NCBI GenBank assembly: GCA_046596055.1
Contig: JBKJNH010000368.1
Span: forward strand, 1-12,290
Direction of reading: 5' to 3'
Source: JANPEF01 sp046596055
GTDB lineage: Bacteria > Eisenbacteria > RBG-16-71-46 > DASYSL01
DNA: 12,290 nt
Shown in pieces: positions 1-6,768 of this stretch (position 1 is the first letter of the stretch; the number at the start of each line of letters is the position of its first letter). The notes under the pieces are model-generated. The model saw only the letters and a program-made list of their open reading frames with translations, was not told the origin of the DNA and searched no databases. The translations under genes and the position numbers were made by a program.

Positions 1-1
1 G

Positions 2-190
2 AACGCCGAGGACGTGACCGCGCCGGTGGTCCGGGTGCTACGCGAGGCGTCGGGCATGCCCACGCTCGACGGCCGCCGCATCGATCTGGCGAACCAGGGG
101 ATCAGTCGCGGCCAGCCGGGCTTCGTCACGATCACCGCGGCCGTGCACCCCGAGAACGTCGACGTGAAGCCCGAGGAGCTGGTCGAGTAG
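2..190 (+). CDS. C-terminal fragment of an unidentified protein
   Basis: The reading frame enters from the left edge and stays open for 62 codons to a TAG at 188-190. Its codons are strongly GC-ending, like the other genes here. The visible tail includes the stretches GMPTLDGRRIDLANQG and GFVTITAAVHPENV and ends in an acidic KPEELVE. I do not recognise a family. No signal, membrane segment or catalytic motif is visible in what remains. It converges on the DinB-family gene, with a gap of about 52 bp that holds no convincing terminator. Confidence is that this is coding; the function is unknown. Confidence 0.55.
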   Translation, partial: NAEDVTAPVVRVLREASGMPTLDGRRIDLANQGISRGQPGFVTITAAVHPENVDVKPEELVE

Positions 191-242
191 CTCCCGGACC
201 GGGGCAAAGTCTCGTGTGCGGGTTGACGGGAGCGGCGGGCGA

Positions 243-809
243 TCAGATCGACGGCGGCGTGATTCCCATCATCCGCAGGTAAAGGTTGAGCTGCGCGCGG
301 TGGTGGATCTCGTGCTCCTGCACGTGATCGAGGATCCAGTGCACGGTCATCGTGCGCTCGATCCCCTGCGGCGTCTTGCGGGTGCGCGTCTTCGCCAGCT
401 CGCTCGCGGGCAGCCCGAACCAGCGCTGCGTGTGGCGATGCGCCTCCTCGAGCCGGAACAGGAGCGCATTGTGATCGGGCGCGTCGTAGATCGTGACCCA
501 CCCCTGCGCGGGATCCTCGTGCGCTGCGACATCGTCGGGCAGCACGGCTTCACCGTCGAGGATGGTGTGCACCCACCACAGCTCGGCCTCGGCGATGTGC
601 AGGATGTGCTGCCGGGCGGTCAGCATCTCGGGCCGCGGCTTGTACTCGAACTGCGTGTGCGGCAGCATGCGCACCGCGTCGAGCAGGTACGGACGGTACT
701 GCGCGTCCCAGAAGGGGTAGTACGCCTTGATCGTACCCTCGTAGTCGGCGGCCGAAAGGCCGCGAGCGATGTCGCGCTGTGCATCGGCAGGTGTCGGCAT
801 GGGCGGCAT
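243..809 (-). CDS. DinB-family (four-helix bundle) protein
   Basis: The 188-aa product fits the DinB/YfiT-like putative metal-dependent fold: a helix with QHILHIAEAELWW (about residues 67-79) and a late helix with DHVQEHEIHHRAQLNLYLRMMG (about 161-182). The family usually binds a metal through three histidines; here H71, H166 and H170 of the HxxxHRxQ motif are the likely ligands. The length is typical. DinB-family proteins include thiol-dependent S-transferases, and many have no known substrate, so none is assigned. The ATG at 809 is used; an in-frame ATG at 800 is an alternative, and neither has a good Shine-Dalgarno sequence. The gene lies 31 bp after the stop of the glycosyltransferase on the same strand, so the two may be co-transcribed with translation by re-initiation. 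Confidence 0.85.
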   Translation of the reverse strand: MPPMPTPADAQRDIARGLSAADYEGTIKAYYPFWDAQYRPYLLDAVRMLPHTQFEYKPRPEMLTARQHILHIAEAELWWVHTILDGEAVLPDDVAAHEDPAQGWVTIYDAPDHNALLFRLEEAHRHTQRWFGLPASELAKTRTRKTPQGIERTMTVHWILDHVQEHEIHHRAQLNLYLRMMGITPPSI

Positions 810-840
810 GTTCGCCGATTTCGCGGCGGGGCGCTAGGCT

Positions 841-3021
841 CTAGCGCCGCGCCTGGCGCCGCGCCAGCAATCGCTCGACCACGCGGTCGACGTCGGCCCA
901 CGCGGGGCGAGCCGCGAACATTGAACGGTCCACCGCTGCACGCGCGGCCTCTGCACCCGCGCGATCCCCGCGCAGCGCCAGCACGAGAGCCCGGTGAATG
1001 CGTGCGCCGTCGTCGCGCCAGCCGGCGGCCTCGCCCGCTTGCAGCAGCGAATCGGCGGCGTCGACGCGGCCGGCCTGCGCCTCGAGCCGCACGCGGGCGC
1101 CCCACGCGTCGCCGGACGTCGGATCGCTGCGCGTGGCCCCGGCGAACAGCGCGCGCGCCTCGTCGACGCGGCCGGCCTGCGCGGCGATCTGGCCACGTCC
1201 CAGCGCGCCAGCGGAGGCCCCCTGCACCTGCCCGCCCATGGCACGGTACTGCTCCTCGGCTTCTGCCGTGCGCCCCTGGCGCGTGCGCAGGCCGGCGAGG
1301 CCCTGCCGCACCTGCGCGTTGTCCGGCGCCTCCTTGAGCGCTAGCTCGTACTGGCGACCGGCCTCGTCGTGACGCCCCGCGCGCTCGAGTGCGATCGCGT
1401 AGTTGTGATGGAGCGCGGCGCGTTCGAGCGCCCGCGATAGGCCCTGGCCGCGCGTGATCGCGCCGCTGTTCTCGATCGCGAGCGCGCGTTCGAACTCGGC
1501 CAGTGCTTCGGCCGTGCGCCCGCGTGCGAGGTAGCGCGCACCGAGGTCCGCGGCGATGCCCCACTCGAGCTTCGCGGCGCTGATCCCGGGTGCGGGTAAG
1601 TGGACGACGCCGAAGGCGATTGCGAGGCCGGCGACCCAGGGCAGAAGATTGCGCTTCGCGCGCCAGGCCACGACCAGCGCAGCCACCGCCACCGCCGCCA
1701 GCACGAACGCCGCGGGCACGAGGTGGTGGCGATAGCGGTCGGTGACGAAGAACGGGAGGATTGCGACCGTCATCGCGAGCGCGTACAGGGCTGTAAATCG
1801 GGCGCCGGGCCCCGCCGCGCGCCACCGCGCCAGCACGATTCCAAGACCCAGCAGCGCGAAGGGACCGAGCCAGGCGAACGTGCCCACCCACGGCAGCCCG
1901 ATCGGTCCCGCGACCCGACGGAACTCGGCGATGGTCTCGACCTGCGGGGTCTCGATGCGGTTCCACAGGAGGACGAGGCGCCGCCCCGTCAGCTGGAGCG
2001 CGCGGGCCGGGTTGTCGGCGATCCATCCGCGCGCGCGTGCGGCCCACTCGGTCGAGCTCTGCGCCGGGGACAGGTCCTTGCCGGTGGTGAGGCGGAGGTA
2101 TTCGCGACCGTCGATGGAGACGCCCTCGGGCTCGTCCTGACCGCTCACGACCTGCGCGTCGGCCACGTTGATGAACGTCCCGTTCGCCTCGGGCCCATTG
2201 CCGACGGCGAGATTGAGCCCGCCGTTGTAGGTGAACGGGATCCACTCGCCGCCGATCGCGTAGTTGCGCGCGGCGATGGGGGCGGCAATCAGCGCGAATC
2301 CGGCCGCCAGCGTGGCCGTGCCGCGCCACCCGGGCCAAAGGACGACCGCGAGGACCGGCAGCAGCACCAGAGAACTGGCGCGTCCGGCGCAGATCAGCCC
2401 GACGAGCAGCCCCAGCCCGAGCAGCGCCCGCACGCCGGGCCGTCGCTGCCCGAGCGCGGCCAGCGACCAGAGGAGCAGGGCTTCGAGCGCGAACACCTGC
2501 GACTCCATGAGGACGAGCCCGTCGAAGAACACCGCCATTTCATAGAGCGCTGCCCACAGCCCGACGCCCAGTCCGATGGCCCTCGAGCCGCTGACGCGGC
2601 GAGCTGCGTCGGCCAGAAGCACGACCGCCGCTGCCCCCCAGGTCGCCTGGAGGGCCAGGACGGTCGAGATGGCGCCAGATCCGCCATCGCCGCCCACCAC
2701 CAGCGCCCGGACCCCCGCGACCGTGTAGGGATAGAGCGGCCCCATGAAGAACGGGTGCTTGCCCCACCACGAGTTCTCCACCAGCCAGGTCGCCCAGGTC
2801 CAATAGGTCTCGGCGTCCGAGACGAGACTGCCGCCCAGGATGCTGCTCCGGAGGCGGCGGAGATAACCGAGGCGCCAAACGAGGGCGGTGGCAAACAGGG
2901 CCCCGAGGGCCCAGATCCAGGAGCGCTCCAGGGCCCCAGAAAGCACACCAGTGCGCTTGGCATTTGCCGCGGCCGCCTTTATATGAGGGGGCGCAGCGCC
3001 CCGACCCTTCGTCCCCGCCAT
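841..3021 (-). CDS. GT-C-type membrane glycosyltransferase with C-terminal TPR domain
   Basis: The product (726 aa from the ATG at 3021) is a polytopic membrane protein to about residue 480, followed by tetratricopeptide repeats to the end. The first membrane helix (about 34-55) is followed by an SDAETYW loop (D69, E71) and HPFFMGPLYPY (about 89-99). This resembles the acidic first-loop motif and following proline/tyrosine stretch of ArnT/PMT-like GT-C enzymes, which transfer sugars from polyprenyl-phosphate donors at the outer face of the inner membrane. The TPR part has typical units such as GRTAEALAEFERALAIE and GRHDEAGRQYELALKEAPDN. The acceptor cannot be told. The start is uncertain: in-frame TTG 3057, ATG 3030, ATG 3021 and GTG 2946 are all possible and none has a clear Shine-Dalgarno site. 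The segment 2946-3021 contains a rare ATA codon, which leaves the GTG at 2946, just before the first helix, a real option. It is divergent from rpmH. Confidence 0.8.
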   Translation of the reverse strand: MAGTKGRGAAPPHIKAAAANAKRTGVLSGALERSWIWALGALFATALVWRLGYLRRLRSSILGGSLVSDAETYWTWATWLVENSWWGKHPFFMGPLYPYTVAGVRALVVGGDGGSGAISTVLALQATWGAAAVVLLADAARRVSGSRAIGLGVGLWAALYEMAVFFDGLVLMESQVFALEALLLWSLAALGQRRPGVRALLGLGLLVGLICAGRASSLVLLPVLAVVLWPGWRGTATLAAGFALIAAPIAARNYAIGGEWIPFTYNGGLNLAVGNGPEANGTFINVADAQVVSGQDEPEGVSIDGREYLRLTTGKDLSPAQSSTEWAARARGWIADNPARALQLTGRRLVLLWNRIETPQVETIAEFRRVAGPIGLPWVGTFAWLGPFALLGLGIVLARWRAAGPGARFTALYALAMTVAILPFFVTDRYRHHLVPAAFVLAAVAVAALVVAWRAKRNLLPWVAGLAIAFGVVHLPAPGISAAKLEWGIAADLGARYLARGRTAEALAEFERALAIENSGAITRGQGLSRALERAALHHNYAIALERAGRHDEAGRQYELALKEAPDNAQVRQGLAGLRTRQGRTAEAEEQYRAMGGQVQGASAGALGRGQIAAQAGRVDEARALFAGATRSDPTSGDAWGARVRLEAQAGRVDAADSLLQAGEAAGWRDDGARIHRALVLALRGDRAGAEAARAAVDRSMFAARPAWADVDRVVERLLARRQARR

Positions 3022-3043
3022 GGCGCGCATTCTGGCCCGGCGC

Positions 3044-3072
3044 TTGACTAACCGCAAGATTCACCGTACCTT
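3044..3072 (+). promoter_or_regulatory. Candidate sigma-70-type promoter for rpmH
   Basis: TTGACT at 3044-3049 is followed after 17 nt by TACCTT at 3067-3072, which keeps the three most important -10 positions (T, A and the final T). It lies about 45 nt upstream of the rpmH start and in the only gap between divergent genes. A second TTGACT at 3080 has no -10 partner at the right distance. An alternative promoter further upstream (TTGGCA 2957-2962, 17 nt, TATATG 2980-2985) is also possible. This is read by eye from hexamer matches only. Confidence 0.45.
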
Positions 3073-3115
3073 CCGGGTCTTGACTTGAACCGCCCGCACG
3101 GGCCTGGAGGTCGTC

Positions 3116-3259
3116 TTGAAGCGCACGTTCCAACCCCATAACCGTCGCCGCAGGAAGGTGCACGGTTTCCGCGCCCGCATGAAGACGGCGAATGGCCGCA
3201 AGGTCCTCGCCCGTCGCCGCGCGCAGGGGCGCAAGCGTCTGACCGTCAGTTCTTCGTAG
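3116..3259 (+). CDS. rpmH: 50S ribosomal protein L34 (bL34)
   Basis: The 47-aa product begins MKRTFQPHNRRRRKVHGFRA and contains the hallmark RARM.TANGRKVLARRRA.GRKRLTVS, matching bL34 almost throughout. It is a small basic protein of the large ribosomal subunit. The start codon is TTG at 3116, supported by a GGAGG at 3106-3110 with a 5-nt spacer and by the invariant MKRTFQP N-terminus. It is the first gene of the rpmH-rnpA-yidD-yidC-jag cluster; rnpA follows after 39 nt, as in most bacteria. It is too short for routine ORF cut-offs. Confidence 0.97.
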   Translation: MKRTFQPHNRRRRKVHGFRARMKTANGRKVLARRRAQGRKRLTVSSS

Positions 3260-3298
3260 TCACGACGCGTCGAGCCCCTCACCAGTCCGGCCGAACGA

Positions 3299-3709
3299 AT
3301 GACGGAGCGCCCCGCCGATGTTTCCGGCACGCCGGGCGGGCCGATCGATTCGTCGCGCCCGGCGCGCTTCAGCCGGACCAACCGGCTATCGCGCACGTGG
3401 CAGTACCAGCGCGCCTACCGTGACGGACGTTCGACGCGCGGCAAGCTGGTCGTACTCTACGCGCACGTCGTGCCCGGGGAGCCGTCGCGCCTCGGCATCG
3501 TCGCCAGCCGGAAGGTGGGCGGCGCCGTGGTGCGCAATCGCACCAAGCGCCGGTTGCGCGAGGTGGGCCGCGCCCTGTGGCCGCGCGTCCATCCCGACGG
3601 CCGGCAACTGGTGATCATCGCCCTGGCATCCGCGGCCCTCGCCGAGTTCACGGACCTGGCCGCCGACGTCGAGGCGCTGTTCGCCGCGATGGGAGCCTTC
3701 GAGACGTGA
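3299..3709 (+). CDS. rnpA: Ribonuclease P protein component
   Basis: RnpA binds the RNase P RNA and helps mature the 5' ends of tRNAs. The 136-aa product carries the central RNR motif: RKVGGAVVRNRTKRRLRE at about 71-88, with R79, N80, R81, K83, R84 and R87. The family N-terminus (RFSRTNRLSRTWQYQRAYRDGRS) begins only at about residue 23, so there is a non-conserved leader rich in Pro, Gly and Ser, and the protein is some 15-20 residues longer than usual. ATG 3299 has no strong Shine-Dalgarno site, and no ATG or GTG lies closer to the conserved part. Its TGA overlaps the GTG of yidD (GTGA), which suggests coupled translation. Confidence 0.95.
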   Translation: MTERPADVSGTPGGPIDSSRPARFSRTNRLSRTWQYQRAYRDGRSTRGKLVVLYAHVVPGEPSRLGIVASRKVGGAVVRNRTKRRLREVGRALWPRVHPDGRQLVIIALASAALAEFTDLAADVEALFAAMGAFET

Positions 3710-3966
3710 GCCTGATGTTTTTGGCCCTGGTGCGGTGCTATCGCCGCTTTGTCTCGCCGCTTCTACCCCCGGCGTGCCGCTATACCCCCTCGTGCTCGGC
3801 CTATGCCGAGGAGGCGCTCGTCGTCCACGGTTCGCTGCGTGGCGTCGGGCTCGTCGTTCGCCGTCTCGCCCGCTGCCACCCCTGGGGGGGCGAGGGCTTC
3901 GATCCCGTGCCCGAGTCGCGCCCGCGCCACGACGCGCCCGCCCGCCCGGTTCGCAAGGAGGCTTGA
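3706..3966 (+). CDS. yidD: YidD, membrane protein insertion efficiency factor
   Basis: YidD is a small inner-face membrane-associated protein that assists YidC/Sec-dependent insertion. The 86-aa product has the family pattern: an N-terminal amphipathic segment (LVRCYRRFVSPLLPPACRY), then TPSCSAYAEEAL, then RLARCHPWGGEGFDPVP. The conserved cysteines at about 24 and 30 are present. The GTG at 3706 overlaps the rnpA stop by four bases and has GGGAG 10 nt upstream; the in-frame ATG at 3715 would remove three residues and is the alternative. yidC starts three bases after its stop codon. Confidence 0.93.
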   Translation: MSLMFLALVRCYRRFVSPLLPPACRYTPSCSAYAEEALVVHGSLRGVGLVVRRLARCHPWGGEGFDPVPESRPRHDAPARPVRKEA

Positions 3967-3969
3967 TCC

Positions 3970-5682
3970 GTGCTCGATCGCCGCACGATTCTCGCGGTCG
4001 CGTTGTCGTTCCTCGTCCTGTTCGGTTCGCAGTGGCTCGCCGTGGAGATGGGCTGGATCAAGCCCGAGCCGCCGCCGCAATCGAGCATGCCTGCAGGCCA
4101 GTCGGAACTCGGAAAGCCGGATGCGGGTCCTACCGGGCCCGGATCCGCCACGCTCGATGCCACTCCTTCCGGCGCGACCGCGCCGGGATCGGTCGCCACC
4201 GGCCTCGCCGCCGGCGCCGCGACCTCGGGTTGGGCCAGCGCGCCGGACTCCATCCTCACCGTCGATCATGCGCTGTACACGGCGCGCTTCCGCACGCGCG
4301 GTGCGCGGCTGCTGTCGGTCAAGCTGAAGGAGTTCGCCGCGGTCGACACGAACCGCGTCGCGCTCGCCGCCGACCCCGCCTTCGCACTCGACCTCGGGGA
4401 TCCGCAGTCGCCGCGCTCGCTCGCGGAGGTGCCGTTCGCCTTTAGCGAGAGCCTGGATGTATCGGGACGCGTAGCGTCCCTGAAGTTCACGGCGCGCGAC
4501 ACGAGCGGCATGACAATTGTCGAGACGTTCCGGCTATCGCCGGAAGATTACAAGATGCACATCACCGTCGCGATGCAGGGCCTGCCGATCAGCGACGACT
4601 TCCGCCGCTACGCGATCACGCTGCGCTCGTGGCCGCTCCTCAACGAGGAGAATCGCGACGAGGACCGTAACAACCTCGGTGTCACCGCGAAGGTCGGGAA
4701 GGACAACAAGCGCGAGCTCGCCGGCGGCATGAAGAACGCCGACAAGACGCACGAGGGCGGCGTGCGCTGGATCGCCGTGCATGCGAAGTACTTCCTGCTG
4801 GGCCTGGTGGCGAACAACGTCGAAGGTCTGTCGAGCACCGCCGGGCTCGCCCCCGGCACGCTTCCGGACGTGCACGACCAGGTCGAGGGCACGATCGCGC
4901 TGCCGCTGCCGGCGCTGGGCCGCGCCCACGAGTTCACGCTGTACGCCGGCCCGCTCGACTACTGGCGCGTCGCCAACATCGGCATGGACCTCGAGCCGCC
5001 GCACGCGATGGGCTTCAACTGGTTCAAGCCCTTCTCGGCGCTGCTCGTCACGCTGATGAAGTGGTTCCATGGCGTGATCCACAACTGGGGCGTGGCAATC
5101 ATCCTGGTCGCGACGCTGGCCAAGCTGGTCACCCACCCGCTGCAGGCCTCCGGCATGAAATCCATGCGCTCCATGCAGAAGATCCAGCCCGAGGTCGAGC
5201 GCCTGCGCAACAAGTACAAGGGTGCGGAGAAGGCGCAGCAGCTCAACACCGCGATCATGGAGCTGTACAAGGAGAACAAGGTCAATCCGCTCGGCGGATG
5301 CCTGCCCATGCTGCTGCAGATGCCGTTCTTCCTCGCGCTCTATCACGTGCTGGGCTACGCCATCGACCTGCGCCAGGCCGGGTTCGTCGGCTGGATCACC
5401 GACCTGTCGTCGCCCGACCTGCTGTTCCAGGCCGGACCGCTGCCGATCCGCGTGCTGCCGTTGCTCATGCTGGGCTCGATGTTCCTGCAGATGCACATGA
5501 CCCCGGCGGGCGACAAGCAGCAGCAGAAGACCATGCAGCTGGTGAACGTGGTCTTCCTGTTCCTGTTCTACAACCTGCCCTCCGGGCTGGTACTCTATTG
5601 GACCGTGATCAACTTGTTGACCGCCCTGCAGGCATGGCACATCGCCCAGGGCGACACGAAGCCGCTCGTGCGAGCGGCCTAA
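3970..5682 (+). CDS. yidC: YidC/Oxa1-type membrane protein insertase
   Basis: YidC inserts and folds inner-membrane proteins alone or with SecYEG. The 570-aa product has the Gram-negative architecture: a first transmembrane helix (about 6-24), an Ala/Gly/Pro/Ser-rich linker (about 30-90), a periplasmic P1 beta-domain (about 95-335), then the conserved five-helix core from about 347. Within the core are FNWFKPFSALLVTLMKWFH, the cytoplasmic hairpin SMRSMQKIQPEVERLRNKYK, the signature VNPLGGCLPMLLQMPFFLALY (about 438-458) and the last helices (about 519-556) with FYNLPSGLVLYW. The start is GTG 3970, with a near-perfect AAGGAGG at 3955-3961 and an 8-nt spacer. The C-terminal tail after the last helix is short. 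It sits between yidD and jag, the usual order. Confidence 0.97.
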   Translation: MLDRRTILAVALSFLVLFGSQWLAVEMGWIKPEPPPQSSMPAGQSELGKPDAGPTGPGSATLDATPSGATAPGSVATGLAAGAATSGWASAPDSILTVDHALYTARFRTRGARLLSVKLKEFAAVDTNRVALAADPAFALDLGDPQSPRSLAEVPFAFSESLDVSGRVASLKFTARDTSGMTIVETFRLSPEDYKMHITVAMQGLPISDDFRRYAITLRSWPLLNEENRDEDRNNLGVTAKVGKDNKRELAGGMKNADKTHEGGVRWIAVHAKYFLLGLVANNVEGLSSTAGLAPGTLPDVHDQVEGTIALPLPALGRAHEFTLYAGPLDYWRVANIGMDLEPPHAMGFNWFKPFSALLVTLMKWFHGVIHNWGVAIILVATLAKLVTHPLQASGMKSMRSMQKIQPEVERLRNKYKGAEKAQQLNTAIMELYKENKVNPLGGCLPMLLQMPFFLALYHVLGYAIDLRQAGFVGWITDLSSPDLLFQAGPLPIRVLPLLMLGSMFLQMHMTPAGDKQQQKTMQLVNVVFLFLFYNLPSGLVLYWTVINLLTALQAWHIAQGDTKPLVRAA

Positions 5683-5720
5683 GCCCCGAGGGGCCCACGC
5701 AGGGGAGGCGCGAGAACGCC

Positions 5721-6674
5721 GTGCAAACCGCCGTCGGATCCGGAGCAACACTCGATGATGCCGTGAAAGACGCGCTCACCCGCCTCGGCGCCGCGCCGGA
5801 GCAGGTCGTGCTACGCAAGGTCGAAGAGGGCTCGGCCGGCCTGATGGGCGCCGTGCCCCGTCCGTACCGCGTGCGCGCCACGTGGAAGCCCGAGTTCGCC
5901 CCACCCGCCGAGCCCGAGCCGGAGAAGAAGGTCTACGGCATGCAGGCCGAGCGCCCCGCGTTCGACGGCGACACCGGCGGCAGCGGCGAGGAGCGTGGCC
6001 CGCGTGGCGGCGGTGGTCGCGATCGCGAGCGCGGTGGTCGCGGCGATCGTGGCCCTCGCTCCGGCGGGGGCGCCGGCGGAGATCGCGGCGGTCGCGGCGG
6101 TCGCGAGCGCGCGGCCTGGATCGATCCCGAAGAGGGTCGCGCGGAGCGGCTGGCTCGGCCGGCGCGCAAGTCGGCGCCGATGTCGGACGAAGGTCGCTTC
6201 GTCGTCGACGAAGCCTTCCTGGCGCAGACGCGCGAGACGGCTGTGTCACTCATTCGCCAGATGGGCTTCGCGGACGCCGTCGTGAACGTGACGGGGACCG
6301 GCGACGAAGTGTTGATCGCGTTCGACGCGCCGGAGGACGAGGAGCTGTTGTCCGGACGTCGCGGCGAGACGCGCATGGCGCTGCAGACCGTGCTGTCGCG
6401 GCTGGTCAACCCCAAGCGCGGCGCCTCGGCCAACGTGATGGTCGACGTCAACGGCTACTGGCAGAACCGCCGTGATGCGTTGCTGGCGCAGGCTCGCGAT
6501 CTGGCCGATCAGGCCGTCAGCACCGGCGAAGAAATGGTGACCGGGCCGCTCGCGGCCGAAGAGCGCCGCCTCGTGCATCGCATGCTCGCCGACGATCCGC
6601 GCGTTGCGACGGAGTCGTTTGGTGAGGGCGCGACGAAGCGGATGTCGATTCGGGCTTTGAGCGACGCGGAGTAA
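5721..6674 (+). CDS. jag: Jag/KhpB RNA-binding protein (Jag_N-KH-R3H)
   Basis: The 317-aa product has a Jag_N domain at 1-55 (SGATLDDAVKDALTRLG ... KVEEGSAGLMGAVP), then a linker with a Gly/Arg-rich tract at about 82-132. A KH domain starts at about 175, with the GxxG loop as GRRGET near 212. An R3H domain with RRLVH at about 280-290 (LAAEERRLVHRML ... VATESFGEG) completes the protein. KhpB proteins bind RNA and influence cell-wall synthesis and division in Firmicutes; the role here is inferred from the family only. The GTG at 5721 is chosen because the Jag_N domain starts right after it; GGGGAGG lies at 5702-5708, a rather long 12-nt spacer. The open frame continues far upstream inside yidC, but that part is a shadow. 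It is the last gene before a strong terminator. Confidence 0.92.
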   Translation: MQTAVGSGATLDDAVKDALTRLGAAPEQVVLRKVEEGSAGLMGAVPRPYRVRATWKPEFAPPAEPEPEKKVYGMQAERPAFDGDTGGSGEERGPRGGGGRDRERGGRGDRGPRSGGGAGGDRGGRGGRERAAWIDPEEGRAERLARPARKSAPMSDEGRFVVDEAFLAQTRETAVSLIRQMGFADAVVNVTGTGDEVLIAFDAPEDEELLSGRRGETRMALQTVLSRLVNPKRGASANVMVDVNGYWQNRRDALLAQARDLADQAVSTGEEMVTGPLAAEERRLVHRMLADDPRVATESFGEGATKRMSIRALSDAE

Positions 6675-6713
6675 GCAACGGCGCGCTGGCGCGCCGGGCC
6701 TGTTCGGTTCCCC

Positions 6714-6749
6714 GACCCCGGCTCGCCATCGAGCCGGGGTCTTGTTTTT
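6714..6749 (+). terminator. Intrinsic terminator after jag
   Basis: A perfect 12-bp GC-rich stem (GACCCCGGCTCG at 6714-6725 and CGAGCCGGGGTC at 6730-6741) with a CCAT loop is followed directly by TTGTTTTT (6742-6749). This is a textbook Rho-independent terminator and should end the rpmH-to-jag transcript. A smaller perfect hairpin (GGCGCG/CGCGCC, 6680-6695) lies just upstream. Oddly, the terminator ends 19 nt before the mnmE start codon. Confidence 0.92.
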
Positions 6750-6768
6750 GCTCGCAGGAGAGTGCCTC

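Noticed and set aside
191..242. CTCCCG/CGGGAG inverted repeat between convergent genes as a terminator
   Set aside because: The arms are 6 bp with a loop of about 30 nt and no U-tract.
2988..3002. GGGGCG-CAG-CGCCCC hairpin near the start of the glycosyltransferase
   Set aside because: Short GC stems are common at this base composition. There is no U-run, and it may be within coding sequence.
1600..3051. Long open + strand frame opposite the glycosyltransferase
   Set aside because: The translation is low-complexity Arg/Gly/Pro/Asp with no family features. It is the antisense shadow of a GC-rich gene whose - strand product has clear membrane helices and TPRs.
3080..3085. Second TTGACT as a -35 box for rpmH
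   Set aside because: The bases 17 nt downstream (CCTGGA region) are not -10-like and run into the Shine-Dalgarno site.
5061..5720. Upstream extension of the jag frame inside yidC
   Set aside because: It overlaps the conserved YidC core and has no recognisable domain. Jag_N homology starts right at the GTG at 5721.
4534..5751. Long open - strand frame opposite yidC
   Set aside because: It is antisense to unmistakable YidC core motifs. The His/Gln/Arg-rich translation is a codon-bias artefact.
6742..6768. TTG 6742 as the mnmE start
   Set aside because: It lies in the terminator U-run. ATG 6769 has a proper Shine-Dalgarno site and matches the family N-terminus.
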